A DNA stretch of 64,000 nucleotides from JALZUV01 sp964654855 (GTDB lineage: Bacteria > Pseudomonadota > Alphaproteobacteria > Rickettsiales > JALZUV01): contig CAZZJS010000007.1 in NCBI GenBank assembly GCA_964654855.1, positions 62,001-126,000 of the forward strand, read 5' to 3'. Numbering within the stretch: position 1 is the stretch's first letter; each line of letters opens with the position of its first letter. The notes beneath the pieces were generated by a model, which was not told the origin of the DNA, searched no databases, and was given only the letters and a program-made list of their open reading frames with translations. Shown one piece after another: positions 6,729 through 15,373 of the stretch. A program made the position numbers and the translations under genes.

Positions 6729-8981
6729 ATGAAAAATTTTAAGGCCCTTATGGCCATCATCGCAATTTTAGGAATGTTTGTTCTCACCTCTTGTAATAAA
6801 GAGGTTGAAGATAACATAGACCGCTACGACGTATTTCGTAGCAATGTTTCCTGCAATACAGGAACTTTCTTGGCTCTCGGAGCTGAATTCAACAATTTCC
6901 CTGTGGGAACACCTGTTGAGTTGAAAAACCGATTAATGGTTATTGGTGGAATTTCTGTTGAACTTTCAACGGAAACTAATTCCGAAACCGGCTTTTTGAA
7001 TGGAGTAAAAACCAACGTAAGCTGGGGCAACTCTGACATCCAGGTTACTCTCAAAGCAGTCGACAATCTAGGCGATCAGCCGATTGTTTTAGATTGCCTC
7101 GAAGAGGAGGTCATCATGCCTCCGGGTATGTTGATGAATGAACTGCCAGCAATGCAGAGCGAAGTTTTGGCAAACCCAAACTGTGACATAGTTGTCCAGT
7201 CTGAGTTTGAAATTATTAGACCAGGTTTTGCAAACATCTTGGTTCCAGCAGGTCAACCTGTCGGTTTTCCTGCCGCCAACCAAATTGACTTGGGAGTTCA
7301 CACTCTCGTGGTTAATGACGTTGACGGCGAAGGAACGGTGACTGTTTTTACTTTGAATGGAGAGGCTTTCAGCATCCCATTCGTGGAAACATTTACCAGC
7401 CAACCAAGGTTTGTTTGTCAGCAGCCTAACGGCACGCTTACAAATGATCAAGCTGGCCTATTAACCGAATGGAACACCACTCTCGGTAGCTGTAACTTGC
7501 TTTTGCAAGAGAACGTGCAGATTGATGGAGGACCATCCTTCACAGCAGGTGTGACAATTGAACTCATCAGCACTGGCATTGTTTTTGATGGAACTTACGT
7601 TCTAGCAATAAATGCAATTGCTGGAGAAGGGGTTGAAACTGAAGTTCGAATCGGACCATCAGCACAACCATTCACCGTCGCATTTGGTTCAGAAGTAATC
7701 GGACAACTTTGGTTCGTCTGCGAAGGCGCACCTGGAGTCCTAACCAATCAAATTAACTTGGTTAATGACGATTGGGACAATGCTGGAAACTGCCAGTTAT
7801 TGATTCAACAGGATGTCACGATCTTTCCTCCAGCAGGAGGAAGCGTTGACATTTCTGCGGGAACACCAGTGACACTGGTTGATGCAAACACCATTGATCT
7901 TGGTGGGATTTACACCCTCACCATCAATGCAACAGAAGGTATCGGCAACGAAACCGATGTTATCATCAATAACGGGGCTATTCGCATCGTTCCTTTTGAG
8001 GAAAGCCTTAGCGGCCAACTTCGATTGGAATGTGGAAGTCCTATTGGTTCTTTAACCAACGAAATGCCGCAATTTCTTGCAGCATGGGATGCTTTAGGAA
8101 ATTGTCCATTAGTGTTGGAGCAAGCCTATGGCTCAGCTCCGGTCGATAACCCAGTAGTACCATCTGCAAGTGCAATCGATATTGTGGGAGAAGGAATTCT
8201 CGTGCTCGATACACTGAACGGTGACCTTACTACTGTTGTTATTGATAACTTACCTTACATCGTGCCATTGCAAAATGGTGGGGGTGAACTTCGTTTGGCA
8301 TGTAACACAGCGCCAAGTCTGACGAATCAGATTCAAGAATTGCAAAACGCATTGAATTGCGATCTTGTTTCCCTTGGTTCTGCATTTCAAGGCGCACCGG
8401 TGGGAACCGAAGTACTAGTATTCAATGGCGAGATTATTCTTATGAACAATCAGACGTTAGTCATTGATACGCTAAACGGTACTGAAGTACTTTTCGTTAC
8501 CTCAAGCGGAAGCTTTACCGTTCCAATTGCAGGTGCAATGGCAAACACCCAGATATTTCTGGAATGTGAGCAAGCAGTTGTGTTATCTGTGGTGGGGTTC
8601 TACCACGGTGAATATAACGACCTTGTGAATGTCCTTGGTGGCACCAGTACAAGTAATAGTACTGGTGTTGGAACAGTTAAAGTGTTCCTAAGCACGGGCA
8701 AAGTGTTTTTGGATAACAGTTGTAGCGAACGCTACACAATACCTTCTGAAGGTATTGATTATCCAATTGAGCTGAATGTTGACATCGTCAACAATGAAAT
8801 CATTCAATATGGTTTCAAACTTGATAATGGCAGCACCACTACTCAACATTGGTATGAACATCCAACGGGGCAAAGAGTACGGTTTATCTTGAATGGCAAT
8901 CATTCAAGTAGATTCTCTAATAGCCCTCCTGGCACACCAGGTAATGATGGGTTCATCAATGTTGAACTACTTTGCCAATGA
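6729..8981 (+). CDS. Bacteroidetes-style lipoprotein with tandem ~95-aa repeats
   Basis: Starting at the ATG at 6729 the product is 750 aa. The N-terminus MKNFKALMAIIAILG...LTSC (Cys22, followed by NKE) is a lipoprotein signal of the form typical of Flavobacteria/Bacteroidetes. The body has about five related repeats of roughly 95 aa. Each runs LTN...W...GNCxLLLQ, then a glycine/threonine-rich beta stretch, then VPF...GQL.x.C.xP.G.LTN, so cysteines recur near both ends of a repeat. The C-terminal ~150 aa differ. I know no function. Wording and base composition differ from the neighbours, which points to horizontal transfer or an assembly chimera. A longer frame from 6588 exists, but it would bury the signal peptide. 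Confidence 0.75.
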   Translation: MKNFKALMAIIAILGMFVLTSCNKEVEDNIDRYDVFRSNVSCNTGTFLALGAEFNNFPVGTPVELKNRLMVIGGISVELSTETNSETGFLNGVKTNVSWGNSDIQVTLKAVDNLGDQPIVLDCLEEEVIMPPGMLMNELPAMQSEVLANPNCDIVVQSEFEIIRPGFANILVPAGQPVGFPAANQIDLGVHTLVVNDVDGEGTVTVFTLNGEAFSIPFVETFTSQPRFVCQQPNGTLTNDQAGLLTEWNTTLGSCNLLLQENVQIDGGPSFTAGVTIELISTGIVFDGTYVLAINAIAGEGVETEVRIGPSAQPFTVAFGSEVIGQLWFVCEGAPGVLTNQINLVNDDWDNAGNCQLLIQQDVTIFPPAGGSVDISAGTPVTLVDANTIDLGGIYTLTINATEGIGNETDVIINNGAIRIVPFEESLSGQLRLECGSPIGSLTNEMPQFLAAWDALGNCPLVLEQAYGSAPVDNPVVPSASAIDIVGEGILVLDTLNGDLTTVVIDNLPYIVPLQNGGGELRLACNTAPSLTNQIQELQNALNCDLVSLGSAFQGAPVGTEVLVFNGEIILMNNQTLVIDTLNGTEVLFVTSSGSFTVPIAGAMANTQIFLECEQAVVLSVVGFYHGEYNDLVNVLGGTSTSNSTGVGTVKVFLSTGKVFLDNSCSERYTIPSEGIDYPIELNVDIVNNEIIQYGFKLDNGSTTTQHWYEHPTGQRVRFILNGNHSSRFSNSPPGTPGNDGFINVELLCQ

Positions 8982-8997
8982 TGAACATGATGAAAGT

Positions 8998-9031
8998 AAA
9001 CAATCGTTCAGCGAGATCTGAGCGATTGTTT
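8998..9031 (+). terminator. Hairpin after the lipoprotein gene
   Basis: A 14-bp stem (8998-9011 with 9018-9031, one G-T wobble) with a six-base loop begins 17 bases after the lipoprotein stop codon. The T-tract is short and inside the stem. It is probably the first of two terminators. Confidence 0.6.
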
Positions 9032-9057
9032 CAAGAATTGAATACAAATTTACCGAG

Positions 9058-9090
9058 AACACCACCCTCCCAGGGGTGGTGTTTTTGTTT
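9058..9090 (+). terminator. Strong intrinsic terminator
   Basis: AACACCACCC at 9058-9067 pairs perfectly with GGGTGGTGTT at 9074-9083, with a six-base loop and then TTTGTTT. It insulates the leuA promoter from the lipoprotein transcript. Confidence 0.85.
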
Positions 9091-9111
9091 GTGTGGACGG
9101 CTCTTTGTGGG

Positions 9112-9139
9112 ATGACAAGTCGTGCGGCAGCGTTATAGT
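9112..9139 (+). promoter_or_regulatory. leuA promoter, predicted leaderless
   Basis: ATGACA (9112-9117), a 16-base spacer and TATAGT (9134-9139) form a near-consensus housekeeping promoter. The -10 ends six bases before the leuA ATG (9146), which places +1 at the start codon. There is no Shine-Dalgarno sequence. Confidence 0.65.
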
Positions 9140-9145
9140 GCTCCG

Positions 9146-10690
9146 ATGGCTGATAAAATTACTATTTTTGATACGACGCTTCGCGATGGCGAGCAGTCTC
9201 CTGGTTTCTCTATGAATTTAGAGGAAAAACTTATGGTGGCCGAGCTACTCGACACCATGAAGGTCGATGTGATTGAGGCCGGCTTTGCCATGGCCTCAAA
9301 TGGTGATTTTGAATCCATCAAAGCCATTGCTGAGCGCACAGAAAATGCGACTATCTGCTCGCTCGCTCGCGCTAAAACCGCTGATATTGAACGCGCTGCT
9401 GAAGCTGTGAAGCCCGCGAAAAAGCCACGTATCCACACGTTTATGTCCACCAGCCCAATCCATCTGGAATATCAATTTAAGAAAACCGAAGCGGAAGTGC
9501 TGGAGATGATCCAATCCACCGTCTCGCTCGCCCGTAATTATACGGATGATGTGGAATGGTCGGCCATGGATGCAACCCGCACAGGGCATGATTATCTTTG
9601 CCAAGCAGTCGAAACGGCGATTAAAGCCGGTGCTACGACGATTAACCTTCCTGATACAGTGGGTTATGGCACACCTGACGATATTGCAGAGATGTTCCGC
9701 ACTGTAATTGAACGTGTCCCAAATTCCGATCAAGCCATCTTCTCCTTCCACGGGCAAAACGATCTTGGCCTTGCCACGGCAAACACGCTAGCAGCCATCG
9801 GTGCAGGGGCGCGCCAAGCTGAAGTCACCATTAACGGTATCGGTGAACGCGCGGGTAATACCTCGTTGGAAGAAGTCGTGATGGCACTTAAAACACGAAA
9901 AGATCAATTTGATGACATCCAGTGCGATGTTGATGCCAGCTACATCATGCGTGCAAGCCGTTTAATTCAAACTATCACCGGCCAAAAAGTGCAATCTAAT
10001 AAAGCCATTGTTGGCGTAAATGCTTTCGCGCATGAATCCGGTATCCACCAAGATGGTATGCTCAAACATGCAGGTACCTACGAGATCATGACGCCAGAAT
10101 CGGTTGGCTTAAAGAAAACCAACCTCGTGCTCGGTAAACATTCTGGTCGCCACGCATTTAAAGACCGCTTAGAAGAAATGGGCTTTGACCTTGGTGATAA
10201 TGCATTGGAGGATGCGTTCCTTCGTTTCAAAGAACTGGCCGATAAGAAAAAAGAAATTTACGACGCCGATATTCGCGCACTCATCAATGCCGGAATGGAT
10301 TCTGATGACGCGATACAGTTACATAAATTGCTTATCAATTGCGGCACCGAAGGCGAGCAAATTGCTGAGATGACTTTGTCTGTCGGTGGAGAGCGTAAAA
10401 CCGCTCGCATTGAGGGTAACGGCCCAGTCGATGCTATCTTCAAAGCCATCCGGCAACTGGTTCACCATAAATCACGCCTAGAACTTTACCAAGTTCACGC
10501 TGTTACCGGCGGTACGGATGCGCAAGCACGTGTCACTGTTCGCTTGCAATCTGAAGATGGTGACTTAATTGGCGGTCATGGAGTGGATGCAGATACGCTC
10601 GTTGCAACGGCCAAAGCCTACATTGATGCACTGAACCACCTACTTGAGCATGAGTCCGAAGATAAAATCACCCTGCTCACACAGGAATAA
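9146..10690 (+). CDS. leuA: 2-Isopropylmalate synthase
   Basis: Condenses acetyl-CoA with 2-oxoisovalerate, the committed step to leucine. FDTTLRDGEQSPG (8-20) is the HMGL-like catalytic start. The GIGERAGNTSLEE block and the C-terminal LeuA allosteric domain (about 390-514, where leucine binds in the family) are present, so the enzyme should be feedback-regulated. The metal motif normally HxHND reads H202-G-Q204-N-D, with Gln for the second His; plant enzymes also have Gln there. The start at 9146 is preferred over a GTG at 9122 because a -10 element lies between them. The length (514 aa) fits. Confidence 0.95.
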   Translation: MADKITIFDTTLRDGEQSPGFSMNLEEKLMVAELLDTMKVDVIEAGFAMASNGDFESIKAIAERTENATICSLARAKTADIERAAEAVKPAKKPRIHTFMSTSPIHLEYQFKKTEAEVLEMIQSTVSLARNYTDDVEWSAMDATRTGHDYLCQAVETAIKAGATTINLPDTVGYGTPDDIAEMFRTVIERVPNSDQAIFSFHGQNDLGLATANTLAAIGAGARQAEVTINGIGERAGNTSLEEVVMALKTRKDQFDDIQCDVDASYIMRASRLIQTITGQKVQSNKAIVGVNAFAHESGIHQDGMLKHAGTYEIMTPESVGLKKTNLVLGKHSGRHAFKDRLEEMGFDLGDNALEDAFLRFKELADKKKEIYDADIRALINAGMDSDDAIQLHKLLINCGTEGEQIAEMTLSVGGERKTARIEGNGPVDAIFKAIRQLVHHKSRLELYQVHAVTGGTDAQARVTVRLQSEDGDLIGGHGVDADTLVATAKAYIDALNHLLEHESEDKITLLTQE

Positions 10691-10729
10691 ATTACTTTAT
10701 AATTTTGATAATTTAGGAAAAAACCAACC

Positions 10730-10897
10730 CTATTGGTCTGTACCGCCACCAGCGCTTGCAGATTCCCACTGCTGGTCATACCACCAGTTACCCACTTGGG
10801 TTTTATTCGGAGAGCATGCAGAAAGGGACACCATCGCAAAGCCCACAAGAACGATTATTGAAATGGCTCGTTTAGCGATGCTGAAAGTGTAATTCAT
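10730..10897 (-). CDS. Small lipoprotein, 55 aa
   Basis: The frame from the ATG at 10897 has a good ribosome-binding site (AGGGGA, seven bases upstream) and encodes MNYTFSIAKRAISIIVLV...LSAC, a clean lipoprotein signal with Cys near residue 28. The mature peptide is only about 28 residues, rich in Trp, Gln and Gly. The longer reading to 10996 has no signal at its start. Function unknown. It converges on leuA with 39 bases between the stop codons. Confidence 0.65.
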   Translation of the reverse strand: MNYTFSIAKRAISIIVLVGFAMVSLSACSPNKTQVGNWWYDQQWESASAGGGTDQ

Positions 10898-11088
10898 GTT
10901 TTCCCCTTTTTTTATTGAAATAAGTTTAATGCTCGGAAACGCTCGCTGCAAGTACTTATTTGTGAAAAACACATGATACATATGCATAAAACGCATATCT
11001 ATTACCGGATAAAGTTAATAACCCTTAATTTAGCGCATAGAATTCACATAGTTTATGTGTAAAAAGGGGTGAGCGCATAACTTGAAGC

Positions 11089-11871
11089 TTATTGCGAAGA
11101 CCAACCAGCATCCATCGGCAAACCAATACCAGTCATAGTTGCGGCTGCATCCGAACATAAAAATTCGGCTAAACCAGCAATTTCTTCAACTTTTACGAAG
11201 TCCTTAATTGCGTGATTTTTAAGAAACACTTTTTTCGTCACTTCCTCCTCAGAAATGCCATGCGCCGCGGCCTGCTCTGGAATTTGCTTCTCCACGAGCG
11301 GAGTTTTCACATAGCCTGGGCAAATCGCATTCGCTGTAATGCCGTAATCAGCCAAATCAAGCGCAGCCACTTTCGTAAGCCCTATCATGCCGTGTTTCGC
11401 CGCGACATACGCCGCTTTATAAGGCGAGGCCACAAGCCCATGCACTGAGGCAATATTGATAATACGCCCCCAATTTTGCTTTTTCATCGCCGGAGCTAAC
11501 AAACGAATCGTATGGAAAGATGAGGATAAATTGATCGCCATAATCGCATCCCATTTGCTAACAGGAAATTCATCAATTGGCTGTACATGCTGGATACCCG
11601 CATTATTGACCAAAATATCCACCGCTCCAAATTCCTTGAGCGCCAGTTCCGTCAGTTCCTCAATCTGCTCAGGCTTGGTCATATCGGCACCAGAATAGAT
11701 CGCTTTGACGCCTTTGGCCTCCAACGCCTTACGGTTCGCTTCAATCGCATCGGCATTGCCAAAGCCATTCATCACGATATTCACCCCCAAACCCGCAAAA
11801 TGCTGGGCGAGGCTTAGGCCGATCCCACTGGTTGAACCCGTAATAAGTGCTGTTTTTCCGCTAAGTGACAT
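11089..11871 (-). CDS. bdhA: 3-Hydroxybutyrate dehydrogenase, short-chain dehydrogenase family
   Basis: Oxidises (R)-3-hydroxybutyrate to acetoacetate with NAD+, a step in using polyhydroxybutyrate. The 260-aa protein has the Rossmann motif TGSTSGIG (11-18), NNAG (about 89-92), the catalytic Ser in NIASVHG (about 139-145) and YVAAKHG with the catalytic Tyr and Lys (about 155-161). The HGLVASPYKAAYVAAKHG wording is typical of BdhA rather than FabG. AAAGGAG lies nine bases before the ATG. No PHB synthase or depolymerase is nearby, so substrate assignment rests on family likeness. Confidence 0.9.
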   Translation of the reverse strand: MSLSGKTALITGSTSGIGLSLAQHFAGLGVNIVMNGFGNADAIEANRKALEAKGVKAIYSGADMTKPEQIEELTELALKEFGAVDILVNNAGIQHVQPIDEFPVSKWDAIMAINLSSSFHTIRLLAPAMKKQNWGRIINIASVHGLVASPYKAAYVAAKHGMIGLTKVAALDLADYGITANAICPGYVKTPLVEKQIPEQAAAHGISEEEVTKKVFLKNHAIKDFVKVEEIAGLAEFLCSDAAATMTGIGLPMDAGWSSQ

Positions 11872-12042
11872 GGTTATTCTCCTTTGGTAATAGTCACTAA
11901 ATTGTCATTTTTATTTGATAGGTCAATGTTTTATACTGTTTGGGATTTTATTTATTCATTTTTTCTTTTGGGAAAAATGTCTTTCTCTCGCAAAGGCGAG
12001 TCACAGATTATTTTTTCTAAAAGAATTCATCCAAAAATCTTA

Positions 12043-12402
12043 ATGATGAAACATGACAAAAATTTCGCAGCTTACGCTGCACTCAGCTTTTTAGCTACAT
12101 TCGCTTTAGCCATTCTTCAGGCACAAAACCCTGGAAATTGGCTAAATGGGTTCTTGGGCATTGCCCCATTATTACTAACAACTTCAGTTGCAGCTTATTG
12201 CGGATATAAAACGCAATTATCCTTGCAAGATGAAAGTAAGTTGGCAGGAATTATGGGCTTAACAGTATGCCTATCTTCATTGTTAGCAGCTTTCATGCCC
12301 GAGAAGTTGGGGCCTTTGGCAATAATGGCAATGCTTGGAGCGCTCTGCTATGCAGGGTTTTACTTCTCATGGCCTAAAACTTCTGATGAGGTTAAAGCCT
12401 AA
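12043..12402 (+). CDS. Small hydrophobic membrane protein, unknown
   Basis: About 119 aa from MMKHDKNFAAY. It has three to four hydrophobic segments (about 9-28, 35-52, 65-85, 90-108) and a short charged tail, so it is probably an inner-membrane protein. I do not recognise the family. The frame is open from 11884, but the first 53 codons are Phe/Ser-rich and look like leader sequence. The two adjacent ATGs at 12043 and 12046 give the most sensible protein, though neither has a clear ribosome-binding site. Confidence 0.5.
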   Translation: MMKHDKNFAAYAALSFLATFALAILQAQNPGNWLNGFLGIAPLLLTTSVAAYCGYKTQLSLQDESKLAGIMGLTVCLSSLLAAFMPEKLGPLAIMAMLGALCYAGFYFSWPKTSDEVKA

Positions 12403-12421
12403 GAAGTGAAAGCCAAATGTA

Positions 12422-12451
12422 AAAAAGGGATGTCATCTGACACCCCTTTTT
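12422..12451. terminator. Bidirectional terminator between the membrane protein gene and recA
   Basis: AAAAAGGG-TGTCA pairs with TGACA-CCCTTTTT in a nearly perfect 14-bp stem (12422-12451). There are T-tracts on both strands, and it sits between two converging genes. Confidence 0.85.
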
Positions 12452-12471
12452 GCGTTTATCAGCCTTTATTA

Positions 12472-13521
12472 CTAAGCCACCGCTTCCGCATCATCTGCCG
12501 CCGCTTTATCGGCAATCGATGGGTCTTCCATCTCTTTCGCCAGTAAGCCTGCTTGCTCACGCACTTTGCGTTCAATCTCATCGGAGATTTCAGGATTCTC
12601 CTTCAGGAAGGTGCGCACATTCTCTTTACCTTGGCCAATACGTTGGCTGTCATAGCTATACCATGCACCTGACTTCTCGATAATTTCAGCTTTCACGCCC
12701 ATATCGATAATCTCACCATGTTTCGAGATGCCTTCGCCGTAAATAATATCGAACTCAACCACTTTGAAAGGAGGCGCTACTTTGTTTTTCACAATCTTCA
12801 CACGCGTCGCATTACCGACCACTTCATCTTTATCTTTCAACGCACCAGTACGGCGAATATCCATACGAACCGAGCTGTAGAATTTCAGCGCGTTACCGCC
12901 CGTTGTCGTTTCAGGGTTACCAAACATCACCCCAATTTTCATACGAATCTGGTTAATGAAGATAATCGTACAACCCGTTTTTGAAATCGAACCGGTCAGC
13001 TTACGCAATGCCTGACTCATCAAACGTGCCTGCAGACCCATGTGGCTATCGCCCATATCGCCTTCCAGCTCTGCCCGTGGGACAAGCGCAGCTACTGAGT
13101 CAATCACGAGTAGATCAATCGCACCCGAACGCACCAATGTATCAGCGATCTCCAAAGCTTGCTCACCTGTATCTGGCTGAGAGATAACCAATTCATCCGT
13201 ATTCACGCCAACATTTTTCGCATAAACAGGGTCAAGTGCGTGCTCCGCATCAATAAATGCCGCCGTACCACCTTGCTTTTGCGCTTCCGCAATACAATGC
13301 AGGGTCAATGTCGTTTTACCCGAACTTTCAGGCCCATAAATTTCGATGATACGGCCTTTTGGAATACCGCCTACACCCAAGCCAATATCCAGCCCTAGCG
13401 AGCCGGTAGAAATCGCATCCACATTCAATGCTTCTTGATCGCCCAGCTTCATAATAGAGCCTTGGCCAAAGCTTTTTTCAATTTGTGAGAGTGCGGTGTC
13501 GAGTGCTTTTTGCTTATCCAT
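12472..13521 (-). CDS. recA: Recombinase RecA
   Basis: Strand-exchange ATPase of homologous recombination and SOS co-protease. The Walker A motif GPESSGKT is at 63-70, the MAW-type LLVIDSVAALVPRAELEG block at about 138-155, and the FINQIRMKIGVMFGNPETTTGG loop 2 region at about 190-211. The 349-aa length is normal, with an acidic C-terminus. An AGG ribosome-binding site precedes the ATG. I found no alphaproteobacterial LexA box (GTTC-N7-GTTC) in the 250 bases upstream. Confidence 0.98.
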   Translation of the reverse strand: MDKQKALDTALSQIEKSFGQGSIMKLGDQEALNVDAISTGSLGLDIGLGVGGIPKGRIIEIYGPESSGKTTLTLHCIAEAQKQGGTAAFIDAEHALDPVYAKNVGVNTDELVISQPDTGEQALEIADTLVRSGAIDLLVIDSVAALVPRAELEGDMGDSHMGLQARLMSQALRKLTGSISKTGCTIIFINQIRMKIGVMFGNPETTTGGNALKFYSSVRMDIRRTGALKDKDEVVGNATRVKIVKNKVAPPFKVVEFDIIYGEGISKHGEIIDMGVKAEIIEKSGAWYSYDSQRIGQGKENVRTFLKENPEISDEIERKVREQAGLLAKEMEDPSIADKAAADDAEAVA

Positions 13522-13732
13522 GATTACCCTGTCTATTCTTATTAATTAATTTATTAAGATATAGTTATAGGCCGCTCTCACCCTCATGCAAGTAAAAGCG
13601 CTGAGATTCTATAGAAGCGTGATAAACCGAAAGTCAATAGACCTCAGCAAGCAAGAGCCTTAACTCTATATCTCAACACCAAAACAGGCACATCTGCAAA
13701 AAACTCACCAAATTACTCTGAAAGCCACTCTA

Positions 13733-13764
13733 TTAAACAGTTTTTAAACTGTTTACGTTAAAGT
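13733..13764 (+). promoter_or_regulatory. CtrA-like site and -10 of prepilin gene 1
   Basis: TTAA-ACAGTTT-TTAA (13733-13747) fits the CtrA consensus TTAA-N7-TTAA. TAAAGT (13759-13764) lies 11 bases downstream and ends six bases before the ATG at 13771. The site also lies in a perfect 9-bp inverted repeat (13735-13743 with 13746-13754). The same architecture occurs before prepilin gene 2. Confidence 0.55.
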
Positions 13765-13770
13765 GCATTG

Positions 13771-14541
13771 ATGAAACATGGATTTACCCTTCTTGAGCTC
13801 TCCATTGTACTAGTGGTTATCGGATTGATCGTTGGTGGCGTTACCGCAGGACAAGACTTGATTCGCAGTGCGGAATTAAAATCAGTGATTTCTGATTTCA
13901 ATAAATACAAAGTCGCGGTGAATACCTTCAAACTGCAATATAATGCCATTCCCGGTGACATGGATAATGCAGAAGATTATTGGGGAACCGCAGATATCGC
14001 AAACGCCACATGCAAAATAACCACAGTAGTTGGAACTGAAACTTGCAATGGCGACGGAGACGGTATTGTCAATGCTACTCCAAGGTCATCCGAGGAGTTT
14101 CGTTTTTGGCAACATTTGGCAAATTCAGAAATTATTGCAGGTAGATTTACAGGCACCGCAGGTTCAGGTGGAGCGTCTCATGCCGTTATTGCTGAGAATA
14201 CACCGGGAAGAAACAATATTGGCTGGACTTCTCAAGATCTATTTGTCTCGCCCGGCTTTTTTGCAGGAAATGGAGCATGGTTCGCAGGAACCTATGGTAA
14301 TATTTTTCGTGTCGGCGGCCAAACATCTAGCGTTTCTACCGTTGAAAAAGTATTTTCACCGCTAGAAGTACACATGATCGACCAAAAACTGGATAATGGA
14401 AAGCCTGGAAAGGGGTCTGTAATTGCTTATCATTGGAATGATTGCACAGATGCAGCAGATCAAAATGATACGAATTCGGACTATCTTTTAAGCGACGATG
14501 CGCTTAATTGCGCTATCATTTTTATCTATGAAAAATCATGA
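13771..14541 (+). CDS. Type IV prepilin-like protein 1
   Basis: 256 aa. The N-terminus MKHG|FTLLELSIVLVVIG is a class III signal: the prepilin peptidase cut after Gly4, N-methylated Phe, Glu at +5, then a hydrophobic helix. The remainder is a soluble globular domain with several cysteines and a DCTDAAD...LNC tail, like minor or pseudopilins of alphaproteobacteria. It is not a Flp-type pilin, so it is not the major subunit of the Tad machine at 39-47 kb. It is a paralogue of the product at 17119 (near-identical first 70 residues, shared PGDMDNA motif). It stands alone with its own promoter. Confidence 0.85.
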   Translation: MKHGFTLLELSIVLVVIGLIVGGVTAGQDLIRSAELKSVISDFNKYKVAVNTFKLQYNAIPGDMDNAEDYWGTADIANATCKITTVVGTETCNGDGDGIVNATPRSSEEFRFWQHLANSEIIAGRFTGTAGSGGASHAVIAENTPGRNNIGWTSQDLFVSPGFFAGNGAWFAGTYGNIFRVGGQTSSVSTVEKVFSPLEVHMIDQKLDNGKPGKGSVIAYHWNDCTDAADQNDTNSDYLLSDDALNCAIIFIYEKS

Positions 14542-14544
14542 TTC

Positions 14545-14561
14545 ATGAAGCATAGCTTCAT
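14545..14561 (+). terminator. Weak hairpin after prepilin gene 1
   Basis: ATGAAGC-ATA-GCTTCAT, a 7-bp stem starting four bases after the stop codon, followed by only a short T-rich stretch. It lies between converging genes. Confidence 0.4.
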
Positions 14562-14595
14562 TCTATTGAGTGATTCTTCGTCACCTTAGTCACTA

Positions 14596-14919
14596 TTAAA
14601 TTGGCATTTTGATGATATCTTGATAGGCATTCACCATACGGTCACGCACCGCGACGACGGTGTTTAGCGTCAATTCCGCATTCGAAACAGCCGTCACCAA
14701 ATCATGTAATTCTGCTTTATTGGCTAGCGCCTCGGTGCTTATCGCTTCAGACGTATAACCAGCGGAGCGAGCATTCTCCATTCCTTCACTCACCAAGTCA
14801 GCAAAGCTAGGGCCACCAGCACCTTCACCCCCTAAAGATACCGTATCGGCACTCTTAACCGGATCACCACCTATATTTTTAGCCTGCTGATAGGCTGCGG
14901 CTGCTTTACTTATATCCAT
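14596..14919 (-). CDS. fliE: Flagellar hook-basal body protein FliE
   Basis: Joins the MS ring to the proximal rod. It has 107 aa with the FliE pattern: a flexible N-terminus, FADLVSEGMENAR, and the conserved C-terminal helix VSNAELTLNTVVAVRDRMVNAYQDIIKMPI-type block (about 78-107). It is the last gene of flgB-flgC-fliE, 22 bases after flgC. No fliF or fliG follows here, so the rest of the basal body must be encoded elsewhere. Confidence 0.93.
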   Translation of the reverse strand: MDISKAAAAYQQAKNIGGDPVKSADTVSLGGEGAGGPSFADLVSEGMENARSAGYTSEAISTEALANKAELHDLVTAVSNAELTLNTVVAVRDRMVNAYQDIIKMPI

Positions 14920-14941
14920 CGTTTATTCTCCCTTAGCCTAA

Positions 14942-15352
14942 CTATTGGTTTAACAGGCCAATCGTTTGTTGCAACATCGCTTTCGATACTTCGATAATAT
15001 TCATGTTCGATTCATAACCACGGCGTGCTTCACGCATATCCATCATCTCCAACATCGGATTGACATTGGGTTGTAGAATATAACCCTGTTCGTCAGCAGC
15101 TGGATGGGAAGGATCGTATTTACGCTGGAATGGAGTTTCATCCGTATCATAGTCTGATACCTCCACACGTTCGATTCCCATTTCGCGGTCTAATTGGTTC
15201 TTAAAGGTAATCGTTTTACGGCGGTAAGGCTGATCACCGGGGAATTGCCCGACCGAATCTGCATTGGCGATATTTTCTGACACAATACGCAAACGATCGC
15301 TCTGTGCTTTCATGCCTGATGCGGCGATATGTAATGACTTTACTAAATCCAT
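14942..15352 (-). CDS. flgC: Flagellar basal-body rod protein FlgC
   Basis: Proximal rod subunit exported by the flagellar type III system. 136 aa with the N-terminal rod motif (SLHIAASGMKAQSDRLRIVSENIANADS, about 5-32) and the C-terminal hook/rod motif with EARRGYESN and MLQQTIGLLNQ. It follows flgB by 21 bases on the same strand. Confidence 0.95.
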   Translation of the reverse strand: MDLVKSLHIAASGMKAQSDRLRIVSENIANADSVGQFPGDQPYRRKTITFKNQLDREMGIERVEVSDYDTDETPFQRKYDPSHPAADEQGYILQPNVNPMLEMMDMREARRGYESNMNIIEVSKAMLQQTIGLLNQ

Positions 15353-15373
15353 TATTTTACTCTCCCACTTTCT

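Noticed and set aside
10897..10996. Longer reading of the small lipoprotein (88 aa)
   Set aside because: The extension lacks a ribosome-binding site and hides the signal peptide; the ATG at 10897 has AGGGGA in place.
13768..13770. TTG start for prepilin gene 1
   Set aside because: The ATG three bases later restores the MKHG leader identical to prepilin 2 and the correct spacing to the -10.
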